Shown piece after piece: positions 17,603-25,921 of a DNA stretch of 64,000 nucleotides. The notes beneath the pieces are model-generated. The model ran no database searches, was not told the origin of the DNA, and saw only the letters and a program-made list of their open reading frames with translations. The position numbers and the translations under genes are program-made. The DNA is from Streptomyces sp. MH60. Its GTDB lineage: Bacteria; Actinomycetota; Actinomycetes; Streptomycetales; Streptomycetaceae. Every line of letters starts with the position of its first letter. Positions within the stretch are counted from its first letter, which is position 1. Location of the stretch: NCBI RefSeq assembly GCF_002939385.1, contig NZ_MULI01000009.1, forward strand, positions 1 to 64,000, read 5' to 3'.

Positions 17603-19696
17603 GTGACGCGCAGCGTGTACGTGACCGGTATCGACCGCGGCGACGGCCGCCAGGTCGTCGAGCTGGGGGTCATGGAGCTCCTGACCCGGCAGGTCGACCG
17701 GGTCGGCGTCTTCCGTCCCCTGGTGCACGACGGGCCCGACCGGCTCTTCGAGCTGCTGCGCGCCCGCTACCGGCTCGCGCAGGACCCCGCCACGGTCTAC
17801 GGCATGGACTACCAGGAGGCCTCCCTCCTCCAGGCCGAACAGGGCGTGGACGAGCTGGTCTCCGCGCTGGTCGACCGCTTCCACCTGGTCGCGCGGGACT
17901 ACGACGTCGTGCTCGTCCTCGGCACCGACTACGCCGACACCCAGTTCCCGGACGAGCTGTCGCTGAACGCACGGCTCGCCAACGAGTTCGGCGCCTCGGT
18001 CCTCCCCGTCGTCGGCGGCCGCAGGCAGAGCGCCGAGTCCGTGCTCGCGGAGACCCACAACGCCTTCCGCGCCTACGACGGCCTCGGCTGCGACGTGCTG
18101 GCCATGGTGACCAACCGGGTGGCGCGCGAGGACCGGGACGAGATCGCCGAGCGGCTCGCGCACCGGCTGCCGGTGCCGTGCTGGGTGGTGCCGGACGAGC
18201 CCGCCCTGTCCGCGCCGACGGTCTCCCAGATCGCGCACGCCCTGGGCGCCCGGGTGGTCCTCGGCGACGACTCCGGGCTCGCCCGCGACGCGCTGGACTT
18301 CGTCTTCGGCGGGGCCATGCTGCCCAACCTGCTGGCCGCGCTGACCCCGGGCTGCCTGGTGATCACGCCCGGCGACCGCGCCGACCTGGTGATCGGCACG
18401 CTGGCCGCGCACAGCGCCGGCACCCCGCCGATAGCCGGCGTCCTGCTGACCCTGAACGAGGTGCCGGGCGAGGGGATCCTCACCCTCGCGGCGCGGCTGG
18501 CCCCCGGCACGCCGGTGCTGTCGGTGACCGGCAACAGCTTCCCCACCGCCGAGCGGCTGTTCTCCCTGGAGGGCAAGCTGAGCGCGGCCTCCCCGCGCAA
18601 GGCGGAGACCGCCCTCGGCCTCTTCGAGCGGTACGTGGACACCGCCGAGCTGAACCGGCGGGTCTCCGCCCCCAGCAGCGACCGCGTCACGCCGATGATG
18701 TTCGAGCACAAGCTGCTCGAACAGGCCCGCTCCGACCTGCGCCGGGTCGTCCTGCCCGAGGGCACCGAGGAGCGGGTGCTGCACGCGGCGGAGGTGCTGC
18801 TGCGCCGGGGCGTGTGCGAGCTGACACTGCTCGGCCCGGTGGAGCAGATCCGCAAGAAGGCCGCCGACCTCGGCATCGACCTCGGCGGCGCCGAGCTGAT
18901 CGACCCGGCCGCCAGCGAGCTGCGCGACTCCTTCGCCGAGAAGTACGCCGCCCTGCGCGCCCACAAGGGCGTGACGGTGGAGCTGGCCCACGACGTGGTC
19001 GCCGACGTGAACTACTTCGGGACGCTGATGGTGCAGGAAGGGTTCGCCGACGGCATGGTGTCGGGGTCCGTGCACTCGACGGCGGCGACCATCCGCCCGG
19101 CCTTCGAGATCATCAAGACCAAGCCGGACGCCGCCATCGTCTCCTCCGTCTTCTTCATGTGCCTGGCCGACAAGGTGCTGGTCTACGGCGACTGCGCGGT
19201 CAATCCGGATCCGGACGCCGAGCAGCTCGCCGACATCGCCGCCCAGTCCGCGTCGACGGCGGCGCAGTTCGGCGTGGAGCCCCGGATCGCGATGCTGTCG
19301 TACTCGACGGGCACGTCCGGTTCCGGCGCGGACGTCGACAAGGTGCGCGAGGCCACCGAGCTGGTCCGCTCGCGCCGTCCGGACCTCAGCATCGAGGGCC
19401 CGATCCAGTACGACGCCGCGGTCGAGCCGTCGGTGGCCGCGACCAAGCTGCCCGGCTCGGCGGTCGCGGGGCAGGCCAGCGTGCTGATCTTCCCCGACCT
19501 GAACACCGGCAACAACACCTACAAGGCGGTGCAGCGCTCGGCCGGCGCCATCGCGGTCGGCCCGGTCCTCCAGGGCCTGCGCAAGCCGGTCAACGACCTG
19601 TCCCGGGGCGCGCTCGTGCAGGACATCGTCAACACCGTCGCCATCACGGCGATCCAGGCCCAGCAGTCCCCCAGTGAGAAGGCGTCCGACCTGTGA
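17603..19696 (+). CDS. pta: Phosphate acetyltransferase
   Basis: A 697-residue long-form Pta interconverting acetyl-CoA and acetyl phosphate. The N-terminal ~200 residues are the BioD-like P-loop-derived domain, a DRTGG-type regulatory domain covers roughly 210-340, and the catalytic PTA domain runs from about 370 ('MMFEHKLLEQARSDL') to the end, with 'YSTGTSGSG' and 'FPDLNTGNNTYKAVQR' conserved. The GTG start has GGAGAG upstream. It overlaps ackA by 4 bases, giving the usual overflow/acetate-assimilation pair. Confidence 0.95.
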   Translation: MTRSVYVTGIDRGDGRQVVELGVMELLTRQVDRVGVFRPLVHDGPDRLFELLRARYRLAQDPATVYGMDYQEASLLQAEQGVDELVSALVDRFHLVARDYDVVLVLGTDYADTQFPDELSLNARLANEFGASVLPVVGGRRQSAESVLAETHNAFRAYDGLGCDVLAMVTNRVAREDRDEIAERLAHRLPVPCWVVPDEPALSAPTVSQIAHALGARVVLGDDSGLARDALDFVFGGAMLPNLLAALTPGCLVITPGDRADLVIGTLAAHSAGTPPIAGVLLTLNEVPGEGILTLAARLAPGTPVLSVTGNSFPTAERLFSLEGKLSAASPRKAETALGLFERYVDTAELNRRVSAPSSDRVTPMMFEHKLLEQARSDLRRVVLPEGTEERVLHAAEVLLRRGVCELTLLGPVEQIRKKAADLGIDLGGAELIDPAASELRDSFAEKYAALRAHKGVTVELAHDVVADVNYFGTLMVQEGFADGMVSGSVHSTAATIRPAFEIIKTKPDAAIVSSVFFMCLADKVLVYGDCAVNPDPDAEQLADIAAQSASTAAQFGVEPRIAMLSYSTGTSGSGADVDKVREATELVRSRRPDLSIEGPIQYDAAVEPSVAATKLPGSAVAGQASVLIFPDLNTGNNTYKAVQRSAGAIAVGPVLQGLRKPVNDLSRGALVQDIVNTVAITAIQAQQSPSEKASDL

Positions 19697-20913
19697 CCGG
19701 CACCCGTGTCCTCGTTCTCAACTCCGGCTCGTCGTCGGTGAAGTACCAGCTGATCGACATGCGTGGCGGCGAGCGCCTCGCCGTGGGCCTCGTCGAGCGG
19801 ATCGGCGAGGAGACCTCCCGGCTGAAGCACACGCCGGCCGGTGGCGGCGGCCGTGAGTGGAGCGGGGCCGTCCCGGACCACGAGGCGGCGCTGAAGGCCG
19901 TGGCGGCCGAGCTGGCCAAGGACGGGCTGGGGCTGGACTCGCCGGAGCTGGCCGCGATCGGGCACCGGGTGGTGCACGGCGGCAAGCACTTCACCGAGCC
20001 GACGGTGATCGACGACGCCGTGCTCGCCGAGATCGAGCGGCTCATCCCGGTCGCCCCGCTGCACAACCCGGCCAACCTCACCGGCATCCGGACCGCGCAG
20101 GCGCTGCGCCCCGACCTGCCGCAGGTCGCCGTCTTCGACACGGCCTTCCACACGACGATGCCGGAGTCCGCGGCCCGCTACGCGATCGACGTCGAGACCG
20201 CCGACGCGCACCGCATCAGGCGCTACGGCTTCCACGGCACCTCGCACGCGTACGTCTCCCGCGAGACCGCGCGGCTGCTGGGCAAGGCGCCCGAGGACGT
20301 GAACGTCATCGTGCTGCACCTGGGCAACGGGGCGTCCGCCTCGGCGGTGCGGGGCGGGCGGTGCGTGGACACCTCCATGGGACTCACGCCTTTGGAGGGG
20401 CTCGTGATGGGTACGCGCTCGGGAGACATGGACCCGGCCGTCATCTTCCATTTGATGCGTGTTGGGGAAATGTCCGCCGACGAGATCGACACTCTCCTCA
20501 ACAAGAGGAGCGGTCTGATCGGACTGTGCGGAGACAACGACATGCGGGAGATCCGCCGCCGTGTCGACGCCGGTGACGAGCGGGCGCGGCTGGCCTTCGA
20601 CATCTACATTCACCGGCTCAAGAAGTACATCGGCGCCTATTACGCCGTTCTCGGACGCGTGGACGCCGTGGCGTTCACGGCCGGGGTCGGGGAGAACTCG
20701 GCGCCGGTGCGGGAGGCGGCCGTGGCGGGCCTGGAGGGGCTCGGCCTGGCGGTCGACGGCGAGCTGAACGCCGTACGCGGCGACGAGGCCCGGCTGATCT
20801 CGCCCGCGGGGGCGCGGGTGGCGGTGGCGGTGGTACCGACGGACGAGGAAATGGAGATCGCGGCACAGACCTACGCGCTGGTAAATGAATCGGGGAATCC
20901 CCGTCTCACCTGA
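19693..20913 (+). CDS. ackA: Acetate kinase
   Basis: A 406-residue ASKHA-fold kinase making acetate and ATP from acetyl phosphate. Signature elements: 'VLNSGSSSVKYQLID' at the N-terminus, 'HRVVHGG', 'GFHGTSHAYVS' with the catalytic His region, and 'FTAGVGENSAPVRE' near the end. GTG 19693 overlaps the pta stop (GTGA). Only 74 bases separate it from pyk, which has its own probable promoter. Confidence 0.96.
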   Translation: MTGTRVLVLNSGSSSVKYQLIDMRGGERLAVGLVERIGEETSRLKHTPAGGGGREWSGAVPDHEAALKAVAAELAKDGLGLDSPELAAIGHRVVHGGKHFTEPTVIDDAVLAEIERLIPVAPLHNPANLTGIRTAQALRPDLPQVAVFDTAFHTTMPESAARYAIDVETADAHRIRRYGFHGTSHAYVSRETARLLGKAPEDVNVIVLHLGNGASASAVRGGRCVDTSMGLTPLEGLVMGTRSGDMDPAVIFHLMRVGEMSADEIDTLLNKRSGLIGLCGDNDMREIRRRVDAGDERARLAFDIYIHRLKKYIGAYYAVLGRVDAVAFTAGVGENSAPVREAAVAGLEGLGLAVDGELNAVRGDEARLISPAGARVAVAVVPTDEEMEIAAQTYALVNESGNPRLT

Positions 20914-20946
20914 GCGGCATCCCGCCCTTTTGTATTTTCCGCCAGA

Positions 20947-20980
20947 CGGAATATTCCGCGCCGAAACAAACCGATAGGAT
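20947..20980 (+). promoter_or_regulatory. pyk promoter with 12-bp palindrome over the -35 region
   Basis: TAGGAT (20975-20980) lies 7 bases before the ATG at 20988, predicting a leaderless pyk mRNA. The perfect palindrome CGGAATATTCCG (20947-20958) covers the -35 position and is a candidate operator. Confidence 0.5.
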
Positions 20981-20987
20981 GGCACCC

Positions 20988-22418
20988 ATGCGCCGTTCGA
21001 AAATCGTCTGTACTCTCGGCCCCGCGGTCGACTCCCACGAGCAGCTCGTCACGCTGATCGAAGCCGGAATGAACGTGGCCCGCTTCAACTTCAGCCACGG
21101 CACCCACGCCGAGCACCAGGGTCGTTACGACCGGGTGCGGGCCGCCGCCAAGGAGACGGGCCGGGCCATCGGTGTCCTCGCCGACCTCCAGGGCCCGAAG
21201 ATCCGCCTGGAGACCTTCGCGGAGGGCCCCGTCGAGCTGGTGCGCGGTGACGAGTTCACCATCACCACCGACGACGTCCCCGGCGACCGGACGATCTGCG
21301 GCACGACGTACAAGGGCCTGCCCGGTGACGTCGCCAAGGGCGACCAGGTGCTCATCAACGACGGCAACGTCGAGCTGAAGGTCACCGAGGTCGAGGGCCC
21401 CCGGGTGAAGGCGATCGTCATCGAGGGCGGCGTCATCTCCGACCACAAGGGCATCAACCTGCCCGGCACGGCGGTCAACGTCCCCGCGCTGAGCGAGAAG
21501 GACGTCGAGGACCTCCGCTTCGCGCTGCGCATGGGCTGCGACCTGGTCGCCCTCTCCTTCGTCCGGGACGCCAAGGACGTCGCCGACGTGCACCGCGTCA
21601 TGGACGAGGAGGGCCGCCGCGTCCCGGTGATCGCCAAGGTGGAGAAGCCCCAGGCGGTCGAGAACATGGAGGACGTCGTGATGGCGTTCGACGGCGTGAT
21701 GGTCGCCCGTGGCGACCTGGCCGTCGAGTACCCGCTCGAGAAGGTCCCCATGGTGCAGAAGCGCCTCATCGAGCTGTGCCGGCGCAACGCCAAGCCGGTG
21801 ATCGTGGCGACCCAGATGATGGAGTCGATGATCACCAACTCCCGTCCGACCCGCGCCGAGGCCTCCGACGTGGCCAACGCGATCCTGGACGGCGCCGACG
21901 CGGTCATGCTGTCCGCCGAGTCGAGCGTGGGCGCGTACCCGGTCGAGACCGTCAAGACGATGTCGAAGATCGTCACCGCCGCCGAGCAGGAGCTGCTCTC
22001 CAAGGGCCTCCAGCCGCTGGTGCCGGGCAAGAAGCCGCGCACGCAGGGCGGTTCGGTGGCCCGGGCCGCGGCCGAGATCGCCGACTTCCTCGGCGGCAAG
22101 GGCCTGGTGGCCTTCACCCAGTCCGGCGACACCGCCCGCCGGCTCTCGCGCTACCGCGCCTGCCAGCCGATCCTCGCCTTCACCACCGACGAGTCCACCC
22201 GCAACCAGCTGGCCCTCAGCTGGGGCGTGGAGCCGCACGTGGTGCCGTTCGTGAACAGCACCGACGAGATGGTCGACCTGGTGGACCAGGAGACGGCCCG
22301 CCTCGGCCGGTTCAACGACGGCGACGTCGTCGTGATCACCGCCGGTTCGCCCCCCGGCGTGCCCGGCACCACCAACATGGTCCGGGTCCTGCACCTGGGC
22401 GAGACGCGGCGCGGCTGA
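20988..22418 (+). CDS. pyk: Pyruvate kinase
   Basis: A 476-residue glycolytic enzyme transferring phosphate from PEP to ADP. Visible motifs: 'RRSKIVCTLGPA', 'NVARFNFSHG' (substrate/K+ site), 'IAKVEKPQAVENM' with the catalytic Lys, 'MVARGDLAVEY' with metal-binding Glu/Asp replaced in the usual way, and 'ATQMMESMI'. I prefer ATG 20988 to ATG 20979, because the latter lies partly within the -10 element. The domain order A-B-A-C is complete. Streptomyces carry two pyk genes; this one follows pta-ackA. Confidence 0.95.
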   Translation: MRRSKIVCTLGPAVDSHEQLVTLIEAGMNVARFNFSHGTHAEHQGRYDRVRAAAKETGRAIGVLADLQGPKIRLETFAEGPVELVRGDEFTITTDDVPGDRTICGTTYKGLPGDVAKGDQVLINDGNVELKVTEVEGPRVKAIVIEGGVISDHKGINLPGTAVNVPALSEKDVEDLRFALRMGCDLVALSFVRDAKDVADVHRVMDEEGRRVPVIAKVEKPQAVENMEDVVMAFDGVMVARGDLAVEYPLEKVPMVQKRLIELCRRNAKPVIVATQMMESMITNSRPTRAEASDVANAILDGADAVMLSAESSVGAYPVETVKTMSKIVTAAEQELLSKGLQPLVPGKKPRTQGGSVARAAAEIADFLGGKGLVAFTQSGDTARRLSRYRACQPILAFTTDESTRNQLALSWGVEPHVVPFVNSTDEMVDLVDQETARLGRFNDGDVVVITAGSPPGVPGTTNMVRVLHLGETRRG

Positions 22419-22443
22419 CCGCGCCCTCACCCGGCGTACGCAC

Positions 22444-22476
22444 CGAGGGCGCCCCCTGTCGCAGGGGGCGCCCTCG
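22444..22476. terminator. Perfect 15-bp hairpin between convergent genes
   Basis: CGAGGGCGCCCCCTG (22444-22458) and its complement (22462-22476) enclose a three-base TCG loop. It sits between the pyk stop and the stop of a convergent gene and probably ends both transcripts. Confidence 0.85.
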
Positions 22477-22494
22477 GGCGTGGTGCGGGCGTGC

Positions 22495-23889
22495 TCAGTC
22501 GGTCGTGTACTGGTGCAGCCCCGGGATGTGCAGCGTGCCGCCGAACTGGCCGGCCTGGACGACCGTCACCTTGGTGAAGTAGATCAGCGGGATGTCCAGC
22601 GGCGGCGGGTTCTCCGGGTCGAAGGTGATCGGGATCAGCCCGAGCAGGTTGCCCGAGATGCTCTCGGTGTACATCACCGTCTCGCCGTCGCGGATCGTGG
22701 ACGTGGAGCCCTTGGCCGCCTGCACGTGGTAGGTCTTGCCGGCCTGCTCGTCCTTCACCGTCTGGTGCAGGTCGCCGATGTCGGTGCCGTTGGAGATGAC
22801 GTACTTCAGCACCTTCTTGGTGGTGCCGTTGGCCGTCCGCACCTCGACGACGCCCTTGTAGGAGGCGCCCTTCAGCAGCAGCGAGCTGGCGTTGAGGTAC
22901 CACGGGTCGTCGGGCAGCGGCGCCTTGTTGTCGACGCCGCCCTCCGCGTCGGTGGCGACCGGGCAGTCCTCGGCGTCCTTGCCGGCCTCGTCGGCGCTCT
23001 CGGAGGCGCTGGGGCTGGGCGTGGCGGTCGCGTCCTCCTTGGCCTTCTCCGCGTCCTCCTTGGCCTTCTCCGCCGCCTTCTTGGCCGCCTCGGCCGCCTT
23101 GTCCACCGTGTCCGCGGTGTCCTCGGCCGCCTTCGACGCCGTGTCGGTCGCGCCCTCGACGGTGTCCTTCGCGGTGTCGGTGACCGCGTCGGTCGTGTCC
23201 TTCAGCGCGTCGGACGCGTCGCCCGCACCCTCGGACGCCGACGGGGTCGGCGTGGGGCTCGGGCTCTCCTCGGCCTTCTTGCCGCCGGTGAAGATGTCCT
23301 CGATGGTGTCGCCGAGGCCCTCCAGCAGACCGCCCTTCTCCTCCGACTCGGAGGGGGACGGCGCGGCGGTCGAGCCGGACGCCTCCTGGCTCTGCGACGC
23401 GGAGGGGCTCGGGGCGGGGGCGTCCTGCTCGTCCTTGGCGCCCTTGTCGTCGGAACCTGAATCCGGCGAAGAGGGGTCGTCCTTGTCCGAACCGGCGTCC
23501 GTGCCCTGGTCCCCGGTGGAGGCCGAGGGGTCGGGCTCCTTCGCGTCGTCCTTGCCGTCGTCGGCCCCGTCGGTCGCCGAGGGCGAGGGGGTGGGCGAGG
23601 CGGACGGGTCCTTCTCGGCGTCCTCCAGGGCCGCCACGCAGTCCTTGTACTCGTCGGCCGTCAGGCTGTTGGAGGGCGGCGCCGCGTCGTTGCCGTCGGC
23701 GAGGGCGAGCGTCGGCGTGAACCCCATCCCCATGAGGACGGCCGTGGGCATCGCCGCGATGGCTATCGCCTTGCCGGCCGGCATGTGGAACCTGGTGAAC
23801 AACGGCTTCTTGGGTGCCGCGTGGCGCGGCCCGGTTCTCACACGGGACGACTCCACGTCAGTCCCGCGGGTCACCTCGTCAGCCGGCAC
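22495..23889 (-). CDS. Secreted low-complexity protein with amphipathic repeat helix and conserved C-terminal domain
   Basis: A 464-residue protein of unknown function. A signal-like segment (about residues 30-65, ending LALADG) suggests export. Residues ~85-320 are acidic and Ser/Pro/Asp-rich with PSPSAS-type linkers, interrupted by a ~65-residue run rich in Ala/Lys/Asp/Thr ('DAVTDTAKDTVEGATDTAS...KAAEKAKEDAEKAKED') with an 11-residue-like period, resembling LEA or apolipoprotein amphipathic helices. The last ~145 residues form a folded-looking domain ('DDPWYLNASSLLLKG' to 'HIPGLHQYTTD'). GTG 23889 has GGGAGG upstream and overlaps the DUF6114 gene by 11 bases, so the two are coupled. Confidence 0.8.
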   Translation of the reverse strand: MPADEVTRGTDVESSRVRTGPRHAAPKKPLFTRFHMPAGKAIAIAAMPTAVLMGMGFTPTLALADGNDAAPPSNSLTADEYKDCVAALEDAEKDPSASPTPSPSATDGADDGKDDAKEPDPSASTGDQGTDAGSDKDDPSSPDSGSDDKGAKDEQDAPAPSPSASQSQEASGSTAAPSPSESEEKGGLLEGLGDTIEDIFTGGKKAEESPSPTPTPSASEGAGDASDALKDTTDAVTDTAKDTVEGATDTASKAAEDTADTVDKAAEAAKKAAEKAKEDAEKAKEDATATPSPSASESADEAGKDAEDCPVATDAEGGVDNKAPLPDDPWYLNASSLLLKGASYKGVVEVRTANGTTKKVLKYVISNGTDIGDLHQTVKDEQAGKTYHVQAAKGSTSTIRDGETVMYTESISGNLLGLIPITFDPENPPPLDIPLIYFTKVTVVQAGQFGGTLHIPGLHQYTTD

Positions 23890-24532
23890 TGTGCCTCCCG
23901 TTCGCCCCGTTGGCCGGGCTCGTTCCTGACAGATCGTGCGCCCCCGGCGCCCTGAAGGCCTGGGAGGGCTCCCCGTCGTCCACCCCGCCCCGCGGCCCCG
24001 GCACCGCGGGGCCGGACGCCTGGGTCCCGGGCCCCGGGAAGCCGGGGAACGCGGTGTCGTCGGCCGCGGTACCGGGGACCGCGCCCTCGGGCGCGCCGTC
24101 CGTGCCCTTGCCCTCCAGCGGCGGCTCGGACTGCGGCGGCTCGCCCGGCACCCACGACACGGCCATCGCTCCGCCGACCAGCGCGAGCAGGAAGCCGATG
24201 AGGAAGCCGCCGAGGTTGGACACGGGGATGGAGACCAGCGCCAGCAGGATCGCCGCCACACCCGCGAAGACGCGGATGTGCTTCTGGAACCACAGGCTGA
24301 CGCCCAGGACGACCAGCAGCACACCGATGATCAGGGACCCGGAGCCCGCGGTGGTGGCCATCGCGAGGGTCAGGTGACCGATCTGGAGGTTCGCGTACGG
24401 GAAGTAGGCGATGGGGAGTCCGCCGAGCGCGATGAACAGGCCGGCCCAGAACGGCCGCCCGCCTCGCCAGGCACGGAACTGCAGCCTACGGCGGGTGAAC
24501 TGGCCGGCTGCTGCAGGAGTCTCGGCGCTCAT
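23879..24532 (-). CDS. DUF6114-family membrane protein
   Basis: A 217-residue protein with a basic N-terminus ('FTRRRLQFRAWRGGRPFWAG'), four hydrophobic helices between about residues 28 and 130, and a Pro/Gly/Glu-rich disordered tail. This matches what I know of DUF6114 membrane proteins, found beside DUF6230 genes in Streptomyces; function unknown. ATG 24532 is preceded by AGGGAG. The upstream DUF6230 gene ends 117 bases before it and the downstream secreted protein overlaps its end. Confidence 0.8.
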   Translation of the reverse strand: MSAETPAAAGQFTRRRLQFRAWRGGRPFWAGLFIALGGLPIAYFPYANLQIGHLTLAMATTAGSGSLIIGVLLVVLGVSLWFQKHIRVFAGVAAILLALVSIPVSNLGGFLIGFLLALVGGAMAVSWVPGEPPQSEPPLEGKGTDGAPEGAVPGTAADDTAFPGFPGPGTQASGPAVPGPRGGVDDGEPSQAFRAPGAHDLSGTSPANGANGRHSAG

Positions 24533-24649
24533 GGAAAACAGCTCCCTGGTACGGCTTTGCTGTGGTGGAGATGTGGGCCGCGCGTGACGACACGGCCGGA
24601 GAGTGGACGGGCGGGGGCGCCACCGGCTCCCCCGCCCGTCAGCGAGTGC

Positions 24650-25282
24650 TTAGTAGCACTCCTTGACACCCTTGGACAGCGACATCTTCAGACCGCTGAG
24701 CTTGAAGGTTCCGGCGGTGGTCGCCCACGCCGTCTGCTTCACGTTCTTCAGCGTGGCCGAGTCGGCCTGCTGCGCGAACCCGTACGGGTTCGCCGTGTCG
24801 CCCTTCTTGATGCCGGGACCCTTGCTGGCGTCCTTGGCCGCCACACCGATGTCGATGCCGCGGAACGTGGCATCGGCCTCGAGGTCCTCGACGTCGATGT
24901 ACAGGTTCTCGGCCTCGACCGGCTTCTCACCGCCGCCCGCCTTCAGCATGAGGCTGACCGAGCCGATGAGCGGGATGTCCGGGGTGACCACGGACTGGCA
25001 CATGTTCTTGATCGACGCGGACTTGAACGCCGAGACCGCGACGGGGTGAGCCGTCTTCTCGCCCTTCAGCGTGTAGCCCGAATCGATCGCCCCGTACTGG
25101 GAGAAGCCCGTGCCGTCGAGCTGGTCCGCCGTCACCTTGAACGACTGGCCGGAAACGCTGAACGACGCGGCGAGAGCGCCCTGCGCGAGGGCGACACCTA
25201 TCGCAGCCGTGGCGGCAACGCTGGGCACCATGACCACAGCGAACCGCTTCCATCTGGTCCCGCCACGCACCTGGGACTCCAT
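24650..25282 (-). CDS. DUF6230-family secreted or surface protein
   Basis: A 210-residue protein beginning with basic residues then a single hydrophobic segment ('FAVVMVPSVAATAAIGVALAQGALA', about 14-38) that is either a signal peptide or anchor. The mature part looks beta-rich ('ASFSVSGQSFKVTADQLDGTGFSQYG') and has two cysteines, in 'IKNMCQSVV' and near the C-terminus (KECY), possibly a disulfide. Older annotations call relatives 'cholesterol esterase', but no catalytic Ser-His-Asp motif is visible, so I would not use that name. ATG 25282 has AGGAGG at 5-base spacing. It heads the cassette with DUF6114. Confidence 0.8.
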   Translation of the reverse strand: MESQVRGGTRWKRFAVVMVPSVAATAAIGVALAQGALAASFSVSGQSFKVTADQLDGTGFSQYGAIDSGYTLKGEKTAHPVAVSAFKSASIKNMCQSVVTPDIPLIGSVSLMLKAGGGEKPVEAENLYIDVEDLEADATFRGIDIGVAAKDASKGPGIKKGDTANPYGFAQQADSATLKNVKQTAWATTAGTFKLSGLKMSLSKGVKECY

Positions 25283-25794
25283 ATTTCCTCCTTCTCGGAC
25301 GTACATCTCCTGGCCTCGGCCGGCCGCCGGTTCGGCGGCGCGGTCTGGCAGGGATGGGAGAAGTGCTACGTCCTCGGGAAGGAGAGCGCCCGCACTCGGC
25401 GGCACGTACAACGCGCCCGAATAACCGGCGATCACCCCCGAGCGACAACCACTGGTCGCGCCTGACACGCATCACGCACAACCCTGCTGGACAGGCTTCG
25501 CCGGATGAGCGAAGACCCCCCTGCCCAAGGGCCGACGTCACTGCCGCCGACCCTGCTCGGTGGGGACCCAGGAACCCCCGCCACCCGACCGGCTGTCGGG
25601 GTACGGGAATGGACCGAGCGTCGCCGATCGTGGTGCATTCTCGCCGTCGACACAAGGGGGTTCGTTACTGGCTAGTAGCGGCCGGGTGACCGCGGGACGA
25701 CACACCGGTCCCGAACGGCGACGCTGGGTGTGTCATGGGGGCAGAACAAAACTATTGATCGATGGACAGAGTCCGACAGATCGACGCCGCTGAC

Positions 25795-25807
25795 TTACTG
25801 GCAGTAA
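25795..25807. promoter_or_regulatory. Palindrome TTACTGGCAGTAA, candidate operator
   Basis: A perfect 6-1-6 palindrome of a type often bound by TetR-family regulators of lipid metabolism. A related imperfect copy, TTACTGGCTAGTAG, is at 25665-25678. No regulator gene is adjacent; the nearest TetR gene is at 27153. Confidence 0.4.
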
Positions 25808-25809
25808 CA

Positions 25810-25847
25810 GCGGCCGCGATTACCAAGTTTTGGTAAAGCGCGGCCGC
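25810..25847. terminator. Long two-part hairpin, terminator or RNA element
   Basis: Outer arms GCGGCCGCG (25810-25818) and CGCGGCCGC (25839-25847) and inner arms TTACCAA and TTGGTAA pair around a GTT loop, with one and two unpaired bases between. It lies 74 bases downstream of the thioredoxin/TPR stop on the minus strand, so it plausibly ends that transcript. Confidence 0.55.
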
Positions 25848-25921
25848 AGTGACGCCTCTTCGACAGGTCCTTCACACGCGCCACACGTCGGTGGCGTTTA
25901 GAACGCCGACCCCGGCGCGGA

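Larger units (their letters stand above)
25283..25921. other. 639-base gene-free region upstream of the DUF6230 cassette
   Basis: No ORF here has a ribosome site or plausible protein composition. The part nearest the thioredoxin/TPR gene (25640-25870) is relatively A/T-rich and holds three inverted repeats: an imperfect TTACTGGCTAGTAG at 25665-25678, TTACTGGCAGTAA at 25795-25807, and a long hairpin at 25810-25847. It is long enough to carry several promoters or an unrecognised RNA for the downstream cassette. Confidence 0.6.

Noticed and set aside
24650..25282. Cholesterol esterase annotation for the DUF6230 protein
   Set aside because: No GxSxG motif or catalytic triad is visible and the size is too small for known cholesterol esterases.
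25283..25921. Short ORFs in the gene-free region as genes
   Set aside because: None has a ribosome site, a -10 at leaderless distance, or a protein-like composition.
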